Assembly (NCBI GenBank): GCA_900542375.1
Contig: UQNI01000031.1
Coordinates: forward strand, 1 to 22,325
Source: an uncultured Oscillospiraceae bacterium
GTDB taxonomy: Bacteria; Bacillota; Clostridia; Oscillospirales; Acutalibacteraceae
DNA length: 22,325 nt
Direction: 5' to 3'
Under the pieces are notes generated by a model. That model was given only the letters and a program-made list of their open reading frames with translations. It was not told the origin of the DNA and made no database searches. The position numbers and the translations under genes are program-made. This document shows, in pieces, positions 7,797-14,610 of this stretch (positions within the stretch are counted from its first letter, which is position 1; the number at the start of each line of letters is the position of its first letter).

Positions 7797-8686
7797 GATT
7801 GATTGAACTCCTCGCTAGTAAGTTTTTCTATCGTTTCAGCATCAATTTTGGAGACTGTCTTTATAACGGTTTGAGATGCATTGGGAATGTTCACATAGAA
7901 TTTATTGGTGGAACTATCATAGCTTGTAATCGTATCCGTTTCTGAAACTATTACGGGAACATTTTGTGTGTTTGAAAAATTGTATGTGATTGGCGTTGCA
8001 AAAAACGAACCGTTAATTTCAAGAATCATCCATATATCCCCTGATGTTGTAGCGTAATATGTCTGATACATTGGATGTTTTGATGACGAAGATCGGGAAA
8101 TTTCATTCTCTCCTAAATAAGTACCATCCATAGTATATTCATACATCACTTGACTACCGTCAAAGCCCCTTTCAACAAAACTATCATAAGCTTCAGATTC
8201 GGTATGAATAGATTGCGAAGAAGCTACATCAAAAGTAGATTTTAAGGTAGTATTTTCTCTGAAATATGCTTCTGCATCAAATTCGGGAACTTCATAATTA
8301 CTGCCCAAGTCAACTTCTTCATTTTCTTCATTGGGAGTTGTTGTCTCTGTACCGGCAGTACTTTGCGTCTCTTGAATTTCGCCATTGTTAGGAACATTTG
8401 CGTTTTTTTCGTTATGTACCATGAAAACACCTATACCTACGCCTATACCTATCAGTAATACAACAATAACAATTGTGATTACTACTATTGTTTTCTTTTT
8501 GCTTTCTTTTTTGACTTCTTGTTCTCCGTTTGTTTTTTTAATATTTTGGTCCTCTTTTGGATTCCCATTGATACTGATATTACTATCGGAGCTTGCAGTA
8601 TCCATTTTTGTTTTCTCATCACAATTAGGACATTTTCCGGTTTGTTCATTGAGTTTCATTCCACATTTGCTGCAAAACTTTGCCAT
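7793..8686 (-). CDS. Zinc-ribbon single-pass membrane protein
   Basis: The 297-residue protein has an N-terminal zinc ribbon (Cys5, Cys8, Cys19, Cys22), a polar linker, one membrane helix at about 66-90 and an extracellular region with an acidic Thr/Glu-rich stretch and then an unrecognised folded domain. The arrangement is cytoplasmic ribbon and outside domain. The start ATG at 8686 is preceded by GAGGAGGG at good spacing. It is directly upstream of, and overlaps, the SGNH-VWA gene, and lies 112 nt after a pseudogene that also encoded a zinc-ribbon protein. It may sense or assemble something with the SGNH-VWA partner; that is inference. Confidence 0.82.
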   Translation of the reverse strand: MAKFCSKCGMKLNEQTGKCPNCDEKTKMDTASSDSNISINGNPKEDQNIKKTNGEQEVKKESKKKTIVVITIVIVVLLIGIGVGIGVFMVHNEKNANVPNNGEIQETQSTAGTETTTPNEENEEVDLGSNYEVPEFDAEAYFRENTTLKSTFDVASSQSIHTESEAYDSFVERGFDGSQVMYEYTMDGTYLGENEISRSSSSKHPMYQTYYATTSGDIWMILEINGSFFATPITYNFSNTQNVPVIVSETDTITSYDSSTNKFYVNIPNASQTVIKTVSKIDAETIEKLTSEEFNQS

Positions 8687-8798
8687 AACTCACCCTCCTC
8701 ATTAAAATTAAAACCTAATCTTGTTTTTGCATAGCAGTAATCTTCTGTCATTTTGTTCCATATTCAATGTATTGATGTTACGAGACAAATCTTTGTGG

Positions 8799-9146
8799 TT
8801 ATTTCAGCAGAACCGCATCACAAGCATTACAAAATTCTGTATTGCTTGAAACGTCCACTCCCCATCTTCCGTAACACACAACACTTTTTATACTCTACAA
8901 CTGCTGTTTATCCTCTTTTATTTTGGTGTACAGTACACGAACGGATGTAATTTATCCCCACAAAATTTCTTTCAAAATTTTTTGGTACATTGCAACATAT
9001 CGTTTTCCGATTGGATAGTAATTGTGATTCACTTTTTTCATCAGAAACCAAACTGTTTATTCCGGAAATATCTGTCATTTTCTTAGTTTTTTGAACAGCA
9101 GATTGTTCTTTGATAATGTCTTTTCCAAATTATCAAAGAATGCCAT
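8799..9146 (-). pseudogene. Frame-shifted coiled-coil/zinc-ribbon protein gene (MAFFDNL type)
   Basis: Read on the minus strand from the ATG at 9146 (GGAGG at 9157-9153), the gene begins MAFFDNLEK. It then continues in other frames: QSAVQKTKKMTDISGINSLV, next YYPIGKRYVAMYQK, next NFERNFVGIN, and finally VDVSSNTEFCNACDAVLLK followed by TAA at 8801-8799. These pieces are in the order expected of small clostridial proteins with an N-terminal coiled coil (MAFFDNL..., ...YxxIGKxYV) and a C-terminal zinc ribbon (GxxVxxxxxFCNACG). At least four frame changes and loss of one CxxC half mean no intact product. It precedes the zinc-ribbon membrane gene and was probably the first gene of that operon. The family assignment is from memory of the motif, so moderately sure. 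Confidence 0.72.
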
Positions 9147-9191
9147 AAACCCCCTCCGTTTTCTACAACATAATCTGCTTTTTCTTGGTAC

Positions 9192-9200
9192 AGTATAGCA
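9192..9200 (-). promoter_or_regulatory. Extended -10 promoter of the zinc-ribbon/SGNH-VWA operon
   Basis: TGC-TATACT on the minus strand is an extended -10 about 35 nt upstream of the pseudogene ribosome site; a -35 is weak. No other convincing promoter is seen between 8687 and 9146, so this one may still drive the two downstream genes through the pseudogene. Confidence 0.5.
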
Positions 9201-9453
9201 TAATATAATTCAAAAAGTAAGTATTTTCGAGCCAATTTAAGCCAATAAAAAAAATCACAATGTCCCCTGTTGTTCCGGTTTATACACTATTCTATCAAAG
9301 CCCTAAAAATGGAAAAATTTCACGTTTTCTATTGATTTTTGTTTCCTCGCCATTATCATGAAAAACGCAAACAGCAATAAGCCTCCATGAAAACAGAACT
9401 ATCTTGAAACAACGCTCAGATTTATTCCAAAGTATTTGTATTTATTTCGGATA
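9201..9453. other. Non-coding spacer
   Basis: Between the operon promoter and the amidohydrolase promoter I see no coding region, RNA gene or strong hairpin on either strand. A direct repeat TTGGCT occurs twice, 10 nt apart, near 9229-9246 (minus strand). A 24-codon frame with a TTG start after GGAGG is too short to call. Confidence 0.4.
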
Positions 9454-9482
9454 TCGACAGCGTATGAATCATCATTTATAAT
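9454..9482 (+). promoter_or_regulatory. Promoter of the amidohydrolase/TIGR04076 pair
   Basis: TCGACA (9454-9459), a 17-nt spacer and TATAAT (9477-9482) form a near-consensus promoter. The start would be near 9489, leaving a very short leader before AGGAGG at 9498-9503. Confidence 0.65.
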
Positions 9483-9506
9483 ATCACTATAAAATACAGG
9501 AGGAAA

Positions 9507-10409
9507 ATGCCAATCATGAATGGATTTCAAATTTGGGACAGTCATGTTCATATATTTCCCCCGGAAATATATGAACATTGGGAAACCTATGCCGCACGTG
9601 ACCCATACTTTGGTATGTTGACCAAAAAATCGGAAAATGGTACGGGTACGGAAGAAGCATGGGCAAATGCAGAAGAAGCTTTGCATTGTGCTGAGCTGGC
9701 AGGTGTATACGGTTTGGTCATGCAAGGATGGTATTGGAATGATATTGAACTGATGTATCTGCACAATGATTACATGGCACAAGCAATCAAAAATCATCCA
9801 CAGCGCTTAAAGGCATTTGCTTCTATTAACCCTATGTTCGGAAAAGAAGCCATTTCTGAAATAGAACGCTGCGTCTCTCTTGGCTTTTGCGGAATTGGAG
9901 AATTAGGCCCTGGAGCAAACGGATTTGACTTTCAGTCACCGCAGTTTCTGGATGTCTTAGAGTGCGCAGTACATTATCATTTGCCTGTGTGCATTCATTG
10001 CGGAGAACCAATTGGACATACCTATCCCGGAAAAGATACGACATCATTGGCGCCGATTCCTCAATTATTAAAAAGATATCCCAACTTAAAACTAATATTG
10101 GCGCATATGGGAGGCGGTCTTCCTTTTTATGAGATGAACCCCCGCTACAAAGAATTATTTCAAAATGTACGCTATGACACTGCGGCAAATCCCTTGCTGT
10201 ACGACATCAAAAGTATCAAAACAGTTATTTCAATGGTTGGTCCGAATCGGTTGCTCTATGGCAGTGATTTTCCTTTATTATTGTATCCTTCTGTAAAACG
10301 GGAAATGGATTTCTCTTTATTTATTCATGATATCACTCAAAATGCAAACCTCACAGAACAGGAATGGACTCAATTTATGGGCAAAAATTTGCTGGAATTT
10401 ATCACTTAA
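9507..10409 (+). CDS. Amidohydrolase-2 family metal-dependent hydrolase
   Basis: The 300-residue protein is a TIM-barrel amidohydrolase of the Amidohydro_2 (COG2159) type. It has the metal motif DSHVH (His13, His15), His164 in CIHCGEP, His200 in LAHMGGG and the catalytic Asp254 in YGSDFPLL. Relatives include decarboxylases and lactone hydrolases, but the substrate cannot be read from sequence. Two starts compete: ATG 9507, only 3 nt after AGGAGG, and ATG 9516, 12 nt after it. The protein would begin MPIMNG or MNGFQ. It is followed after 22 nt by a TIGR04076 gene and the two probably form an operon ended by the palindrome at 10795-10828. Confidence 0.88.
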   Translation: MPIMNGFQIWDSHVHIFPPEIYEHWETYAARDPYFGMLTKKSENGTGTEEAWANAEEALHCAELAGVYGLVMQGWYWNDIELMYLHNDYMAQAIKNHPQRLKAFASINPMFGKEAISEIERCVSLGFCGIGELGPGANGFDFQSPQFLDVLECAVHYHLPVCIHCGEPIGHTYPGKDTTSLAPIPQLLKRYPNLKLILAHMGGGLPFYEMNPRYKELFQNVRYDTAANPLLYDIKSIKTVISMVGPNRLLYGSDFPLLLYPSVKREMDFSLFIHDITQNANLTEQEWTQFMGKNLLEFIT

Positions 10410-10431
10410 TATCAACAAGGAGAGATAAGGC

Positions 10432-10776
10432 ATGAAAAAAGTAAAAATAACAGTATTGAAAACCACATTAGACAAAGAACTGGCAAAAGAATACGGAGCA
10501 GACGGTTTGACTGCGTGCCCCATGTTAAAAGAAGGGCAGGTATTTTATGCTGACTATGCAAAACCGGAAGGATTTTGCGATGAAGCATGGAAAGCAATAT
10601 ATCAGTATGCATTTGCATTATCTCACGGAGCTGAAAAAGAATTATTTTACTATGGAGACTGGATTAGAAAACCCGGCGTTGCTATTTGCAGCTGCAATGA
10701 TGGATTAAGACCTGTTATTTTTAAGTTGGAAGCCACAGAGCAAACATCTGAAATCAATTATACGCCGGTTCGCTAA
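10432..10776 (+). CDS. TIGR04076 family protein
   Basis: A 114-residue soluble protein with family features: a basic N-terminal strand (KKVKITVLKTT), CPMLKEGQVFYAD near 24-36, a central Trp-rich helix (EAWKAIYQYAF) and a C-terminal RKPGVAICSCNDGLRPVIFKL. The function of TIGR04076 proteins is unknown; conserved cysteines suggest a metal or redox role, but that is inference. GGAG at 10419-10422 is 9 nt before the ATG. It is co-directional with the amidohydrolase 22 nt upstream; the pairing hints at a shared small-molecule pathway. Confidence 0.82.
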   Translation: MKKVKITVLKTTLDKELAKEYGADGLTACPMLKEGQVFYADYAKPEGFCDEAWKAIYQYAFALSHGAEKELFYYGDWIRKPGVAICSCNDGLRPVIFKLEATEQTSEINYTPVR

Positions 10777-10794
10777 TATACCGTTTTCTATATA

Positions 10795-10828
10795 AATAAA
10801 AGAGGCATCAATTGATGCCTCTTTTATT
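10795..10828. terminator. Palindromic bidirectional terminator
   Basis: A perfect 34-bp palindrome centred on CAATTG (AATAAAAGAGGCATCA and complement). It ends the amidohydrolase pair on the plus strand and pdxS on the minus strand. Confidence 0.88.
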
Positions 10829-10872
10829 ATCATAATATGACGGAACAAATTTGTTTTATTCGATTCATTGAT

Positions 10873-11751
10873 TTACCAGCCTCTGTTTGCGTACAGACTG
10901 TCCTGAGGAATTTCAGAAATCTCCAATCCCTTCATAGCCTCTCCCAGACCTTCACTTACTTCTGCCAAAATTTCGGGATTATTATAGTTTGCTGTAGCAG
11001 TGACAATTGCCTTTGCCCTTAATTCAGGGTTTGCAGACTTAAAAATACCTGAACCAACGAATACACCTTCGCTGCCAAGCTGCATCATCAAAGCAGCGTC
11101 GGCAGGAGTTGCAATGCCGCCTGCCGCAAAGTTTACTACAGGAAGTCTGCCATTTTGTGCTACATATACCACCAAATCGTATGGTGCGTCATTTTCTTTT
11201 GCAAATGTCATCAGTTCTTCACAAGGCATATTTTGCAAACGGCGAATTGCTGCCATCATGGTTCTCATATGTCTGACAGCCTCTACCACATTTCCTGTAC
11301 CCGCTTCGCCCTTGGTACGAATCATGCAAGCGCCTTCTCCAATTCTTCTTAATGCTTCACCAATGTTACGTGCTCCGCATACAAATGGAGTTTTAAACTC
11401 AAATTTATTTAAGTGGTACATATCATCTGCAGGTGTAAGCACTTCACTTTCATCAATATAATCAATGTGCAGCGCTTCTAAAATCTGAGCTTCGGCAATA
11501 TGTCCGATTCTGGCTTTGGCCATAACGGGAATGGATACTGCGCTTTGAATCTCTTTAATCATTTTCGGGTCGCTCATACGTGCCACTCCGCCTTGTTTTC
11601 TAATATCGGAAGGTACGCGTTCCAGTGCCATAACAGCAACTGCTCCCGCTTTTTGTGCAATTTCGGCCTCTTTTGCATTGGTAACGTCCATAATAACGCC
11701 GCCTTTGAAAGACTCCGTTAGCTTTCTGTTTTGTTCCAATTGTTGATTCAT
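10873..11751 (-). CDS. pdxS: Pyridoxal 5'-phosphate synthase lyase subunit PdxS
   Basis: PdxS makes pyridoxal 5'-phosphate from ribose 5-phosphate, glyceraldehyde 3-phosphate and ammonia, in a dodecamer with the glutaminase PdxT. The 292-residue product is full length and has the catalytic residues of the family: Asp22 in GGVIMDVTN, Lys79 in VMAKARIGHIAEA and Lys147 in IRTKGEAGTGN, equivalent to Lys81 and Lys149 of Bacillus subtilis. GGAGGAG (11768-11762) precedes the ATG by 10 nt. pdxT usually follows directly; here a terminator follows, so the glutaminase must be encoded elsewhere or ammonia used directly. A MocR-type regulator is divergent, 133 bp away. Confidence 0.97.
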   Translation of the reverse strand: MNQQLEQNRKLTESFKGGVIMDVTNAKEAEIAQKAGAVAVMALERVPSDIRKQGGVARMSDPKMIKEIQSAVSIPVMAKARIGHIAEAQILEALHIDYIDESEVLTPADDMYHLNKFEFKTPFVCGARNIGEALRRIGEGACMIRTKGEAGTGNVVEAVRHMRTMMAAIRRLQNMPCEELMTFAKENDAPYDLVVYVAQNGRLPVVNFAAGGIATPADAALMMQLGSEGVFVGSGIFKSANPELRAKAIVTATANYNNPEILAEVSEGLGEAMKGLEISEIPQDSLYANRGW

Positions 11752-11783
11752 GATTATCTTACTCCTCCGCTTTTATATTTGTC

Positions 11784-11816
11784 TTGCAAATATCATTGTA
11801 TTTGAGTATGATTATA
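11784..11816. promoter_or_regulatory. Overlapping divergent promoters of pdxS and the MocR-type regulator
   Basis: Plus strand: TTGCAA (11784-11789), 17 nt, TATGAT (11807-11812) for the regulator. Minus strand: TATAAT (11816-11811) for pdxS with a weak -35 (TTAATA, 16 nt away). The two -10 boxes share two bases, so binding of polymerase to one should hinder the other. Confidence 0.6.
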
Positions 11817-11821
11817 AAAGA

Positions 11822-11870
11822 AAACTGATTCCTATTAAATAGTCAGTTTAAGTATTTTTAATAGTATCAG
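11822..11870. promoter_or_regulatory. Candidate PdxR operator (dyad and direct repeat)
   Basis: AAACTGA (11822-11828) and TCAGTTT (11843-11849) form an inverted repeat around CTATT-A-AATAG. TTAAATAGTCAG (11835-11846) recurs as TTTAATAGTATCAG (11857-11870), a direct repeat about 22 bp apart. MocR regulators are known to bind direct repeats. The site covers the pdxS -35 region and the regulator's own start region, suiting activation of pdxS and self-repression; inference. Confidence 0.5.
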
Positions 11871-11884
11871 ATTGGAGGTCTGCA

Positions 11885-13279
11885 ATGAACGTTCATACAA
11901 AAGGAAAAGAACCTTTATACTACCAACTCTACCTTTCCATGGTAAAAGATATCCAACAAGGTATTTATAAGGAAAATGAGAAGCTGCCTTCCAAACGAGC
12001 GTTTTCAGACTATCTGGGAGTGAGTCAGAATACAATTGATGCCGCATATCAAATGTTGGTTACAGAAGGTTATATCCGCGCTCTTCCCCGCAGTGGATTT
12101 TATGTAAATCCGTTAGAGGCTTCTTTAACCGTTCGGCAGGAGCCTGTAACTTCCGTTTCCATTTCTGAAACCGGCGATATTCAAAACGAGTACCAGTTCC
12201 ACCTTTCTACCAATTTTGTAGATGTGGAAACATTTCCGTATGCTACCTGGGCAAAGCTTTCGAAAGAAATTATGTATTCTCAACCGGATTTAATCTACCC
12301 CGGCAACCAGAAAGGTGATTTTTGTCTGCGTCAGGCCATTGCCGACTATTTACACAAGTATCGCTCGGTTCATTGCACAGCTGCACAAATTATTGTGGGC
12401 GCAGGTATAGAATATTTACTTATGATATTAAATGTATTGTTTGATTCTGACAGCCTGTTTGCAATGGAGAATCCCGGATATCCCAAGGTATATCAAACCA
12501 TTACCAATTGCGGCAGAACAGTGGAAGCTATTGACGTAACAGAAACCGGAATTGATATTGCAGCCCTTGGACAAAGCAAAGCTGATATTGTATATGTGAC
12601 GCCTTCCCATCAATTTCCAACCGGAGTAGTGATGCCGATAGGCAAACGTTTGGAATTGCTGCGCTGGGCCGATGAAAAACCAAATCGCTTCGTCATTGAA
12701 GATGACTATGACAGTGAACTGAAATTTACAGGAAAACCGATACCGTCATTGCAAGGAATTGACACAGCGGGAAAAGTGGCTTATATAGGTACATTTTCAC
12801 GCAGCATTGCTCCCTCGGTCCGTATTGCATATTTGGTGTTGCCTCCAGCATTACTTCAAAGATATCAAACACTTTGCTCTCACTATTCCCCTACTGTATC
12901 CCGCTTTGAACAGCATACATTGTTTCAATTTATGAAAGGCGGTCATTTTGAACGAAATATCAATCGCAATCGAAACACCTATCGCAAAAGAAGAGACGCT
13001 TTTGTTTCCGCCTTAAAAGCCTCTCCTATTGCAAACCAAATCACAATTATGGGAGCCAATGCAGGTTTGCATTTTTTACTTCAGGTGCAAAACGGAATGT
13101 CTGAAGCAGAATTAATTGCAAGCGCAAAAGCAAACGGAATTTGCTTGCAAGGTATCTCTCCCTACTATTTAAAGAATCGTACTCCCATGGCGCATACCAT
13201 TCTGTTAGGATTTGCACATCACACACCCGAAGAATTACAGCAAGCTGCCAATTTACTGGCCTCTATATGGAAAATTTAG
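11885..13279 (+). CDS. pdxR: MocR-family GntR/aminotransferase regulator, probable PdxR
   Basis: The 464-residue protein has an N-terminal GntR winged helix (about 10-75: LYYQLYLSMVKDIQQGIY, LPSKRAFSDYLGVSQNTI) and a C-terminal type I aminotransferase-like domain (about 105-460) with NPGYP (196-200), EDDYDSEL (272-279) and GTFSRSIAPSVRIAY (302-316). In MocR proteins this last motif is normally GTFSK, the lysine holding PLP as an aldimine; here residue 306 is Arg (codon CGC). Divergence from pdxS supports a role as PdxR, controlling PLP synthesis. Loss of the lysine means PLP could only bind non-covalently, if at all. GGAGG lies 8 nt before the ATG. The symbol rests on context and could be wrong. 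Confidence 0.85.
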   Translation: MNVHTKGKEPLYYQLYLSMVKDIQQGIYKENEKLPSKRAFSDYLGVSQNTIDAAYQMLVTEGYIRALPRSGFYVNPLEASLTVRQEPVTSVSISETGDIQNEYQFHLSTNFVDVETFPYATWAKLSKEIMYSQPDLIYPGNQKGDFCLRQAIADYLHKYRSVHCTAAQIIVGAGIEYLLMILNVLFDSDSLFAMENPGYPKVYQTITNCGRTVEAIDVTETGIDIAALGQSKADIVYVTPSHQFPTGVVMPIGKRLELLRWADEKPNRFVIEDDYDSELKFTGKPIPSLQGIDTAGKVAYIGTFSRSIAPSVRIAYLVLPPALLQRYQTLCSHYSPTVSRFEQHTLFQFMKGGHFERNINRNRNTYRKRRDAFVSALKASPIANQITIMGANAGLHFLLQVQNGMSEAELIASAKANGICLQGISPYYLKNRTPMAHTILLGFAHHTPEELQQAANLLASIWKI

Positions 13280-13426
13280 TGGTTGCATCTGTTTTTTCTT
13301 TTCATAAGCTGCAATATACACCTTTTTCTGCCTGCAAATATGATATTTGTTTTTAGTTAGACGGCATCCATACAAATTGAAATTTCTCATACGTCAACAT
13401 ATGGTACCATGATTGCCTAGCCCGAA

Positions 13427-13624
13427 TCAGGTATACGTTCCAATTTCGTCCCAAAGGATTATCGGAGCCAAATTTTCTTCTTTTCCAATCACAAGCTGTT
13501 TACTTTGACTTACATACATACGTTCCATCATACCTGTACTGGTAAGGCCAAAGTATCCTATGATTACAAACGAAGCAACAAAACCTATTGCACACACCAT
13601 AACCACAATTGCCCTTTTTTTCAT
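13427..13624 (-). CDS. Small single-pass membrane protein
   Basis: A 65-residue product, MKKRAIVVMVCAIGFVASFV at its N-terminus, has a hydrophobic helix at about 4-26 and a polar tail with no recognised domain. The frame runs open to 13651, but the ATG at 13624 has AGGAGG (13639-13634) exactly 9 nt upstream, which supports it as a real gene. It is not in an operon with its neighbours. The tail could be exposed outside the cell. Function unknown. Confidence 0.6.
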   Translation of the reverse strand: MKKRAIVVMVCAIGFVASFVIIGYFGLTSTGMMERMYVSQSKQLVIGKEENLAPIILWDEIGTYT

Positions 13625-13693
13625 CAAGCGTGACCTCCTATCTACATTCAATATGGAATACTGTCAAAAAATTACATTCCATTATTTACCAAT

Positions 13694-13722
13694 ATCTTAC
13701 AGGAAGTCATGCTATACCGCAA
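13694..13722 (-). promoter_or_regulatory. Possible promoter of the small membrane protein gene
   Basis: TTGCGG (13722-13717), a 17-nt spacer and TAAGAT (13699-13694) on the minus strand, about 55 nt upstream of the ribosome site. A TTGACA nearer the gene has no usable -10. Confidence 0.35.
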
Positions 13723-13859
13723 TACCAATAAAGCATTTTTCTGTGTAATTTATAAAACTGTAATATAATGCATATATTCTCATAAAATAGCCGTTTTCTC
13801 AACAAAAAACGCGCGATAAAAAAACACAAAAATCTCTATTTTTCACAATCCGTTGCTGA

Positions 13860-13895
13860 AAAAAGCCGACCTGCTACAAAACAGGTCGGCTTTTT
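13860..13895 (-). terminator. Terminator of the isochorismatase-family gene
   Basis: AAAAA-GCCGACCTG, an 8-nt loop, CAGGTCGGC-TTTTT. The GC-rich 9-bp stem with U-runs on both strands lies 18 nt after the stop at 13913. Confidence 0.9.
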
Positions 13896-13912
13896 CTATT
13901 CTTCGATTTCAT

Positions 13913-14464
13913 TTATGTGATTTTGTCAGAAGACAATATTGTTGCTCCATAAACTGTTTTTAAATATGCGATATCCCCTTCATACTCTTCTGGAGTAAAT
14001 GCACAGACACAATCCTTGGGAACATAAATTTGATATCCCCAACAAAATGCATCTGCCGCTGTATGACGTACACAAATGTTGGTATATAACCCCGTAATAA
14101 TCAAATTTTTAATTCCCAATGAATTCAGCAGTAATTGTAAATCTGTTTGAAAAAAACCACTATAACAATGTTTTAATATCACATAGTCGCCGTGTTGCGG
14201 CGCTAATTCCGAAACAATTTTTGCCCCTTCTGTTCCTGCAATGGCATGGTGTCCCCATAATTTCAGCTCAGGGTCGACGTCCGGAATGTGATGGTCATTG
14301 CAATAAAAAATGGGTACTCCTTCACGGCGTGCGTCTGATAACAAAGCACGTATCGGCGGTACAATGGCTTCTGACTGTTCGCAAGACAACTCGCCTTTTA
14401 CAAAATCATTGAGCATATCTACAACAATGACTGCAGTTTTGCTATGAAAAAGAGACTGTTCCAC
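13913..14464 (-). CDS. Isochorismatase-family cysteine hydrolase
   Basis: The 183-residue protein has the cysteine-hydrolase triad of the isochorismatase/nicotinamidase superfamily: Asp16 in VVDMLNDF, Lys98 in VILKHCYSGF and Cys131 in GLYTNICVRHTA, plus the family signature TDLQLLL. Members hydrolyse nicotinamide, ureido or N-carbamoyl groups, or isochorismate; the exact substrate cannot be assigned, although nicotinamidase-like is a fair guess. The start is GTG at 14464, chosen because GGAGG (14478-14474) is 9 nt upstream. It has its own promoter overlapped by a 10-bp inverted repeat and its own terminator, so it is a single-gene unit under specific control. Confidence 0.88.
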   Translation of the reverse strand: MEQSLFHSKTAVIVVDMLNDFVKGELSCEQSEAIVPPIRALLSDARREGVPIFYCNDHHIPDVDPELKLWGHHAIAGTEGAKIVSELAPQHGDYVILKHCYSGFFQTDLQLLLNSLGIKNLIITGLYTNICVRHTAADAFCWGYQIYVPKDCVCAFTPEEYEGDIAYLKTVYGATILSSDKIT

Positions 14465-14496
14465 CTTTTCAACCCTCCAATAGATAGTTTAATGTT

Positions 14497-14533
14497 ATCA
14501 TATCATATCCTATTTTAATTTCAAGGATATGAT
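14497..14533 (-). promoter_or_regulatory. Promoter and palindromic operator of the isochorismatase-family gene
   Basis: TTGAAA (14524-14519), a 16-nt spacer and TATGAT (14502-14497) form the promoter. An inverted repeat with 10-bp arms, ATCATATCCT (14502-14511) and AGGATATGAT (14524-14533), separated by 12 bp, brackets the -35 and reaches the -10. This is the classic layout for a dimeric repressor. Confidence 0.7.
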
Positions 14534-14560
14534 TTATACTTTCTCATTTTTTAATAAAAC

Positions 14561-14596
14561 AAAAAAGGAATACAGTTACTACTGTATCCCCTTTTA
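14561..14596 (-). terminator. Terminator of the sortase-anchored protein gene
   Basis: On the minus strand GG-ATACAGT, an AGTA loop and ACTGTAT-CC are followed by TTTTTTG. One internal mismatch; A-rich upstream and T-rich downstream. It lies 15 nt after the stop codon at 14611. Confidence 0.75.
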
Positions 14597-14610
14597 TTTA
14601 TAAACCCCTA

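Noticed and set aside
9307..9390. Minus-strand 24-codon frame with a TTG start after GGAGG
   Set aside because: Short, no recognisable features, and spacing to the start is only 4 nt.
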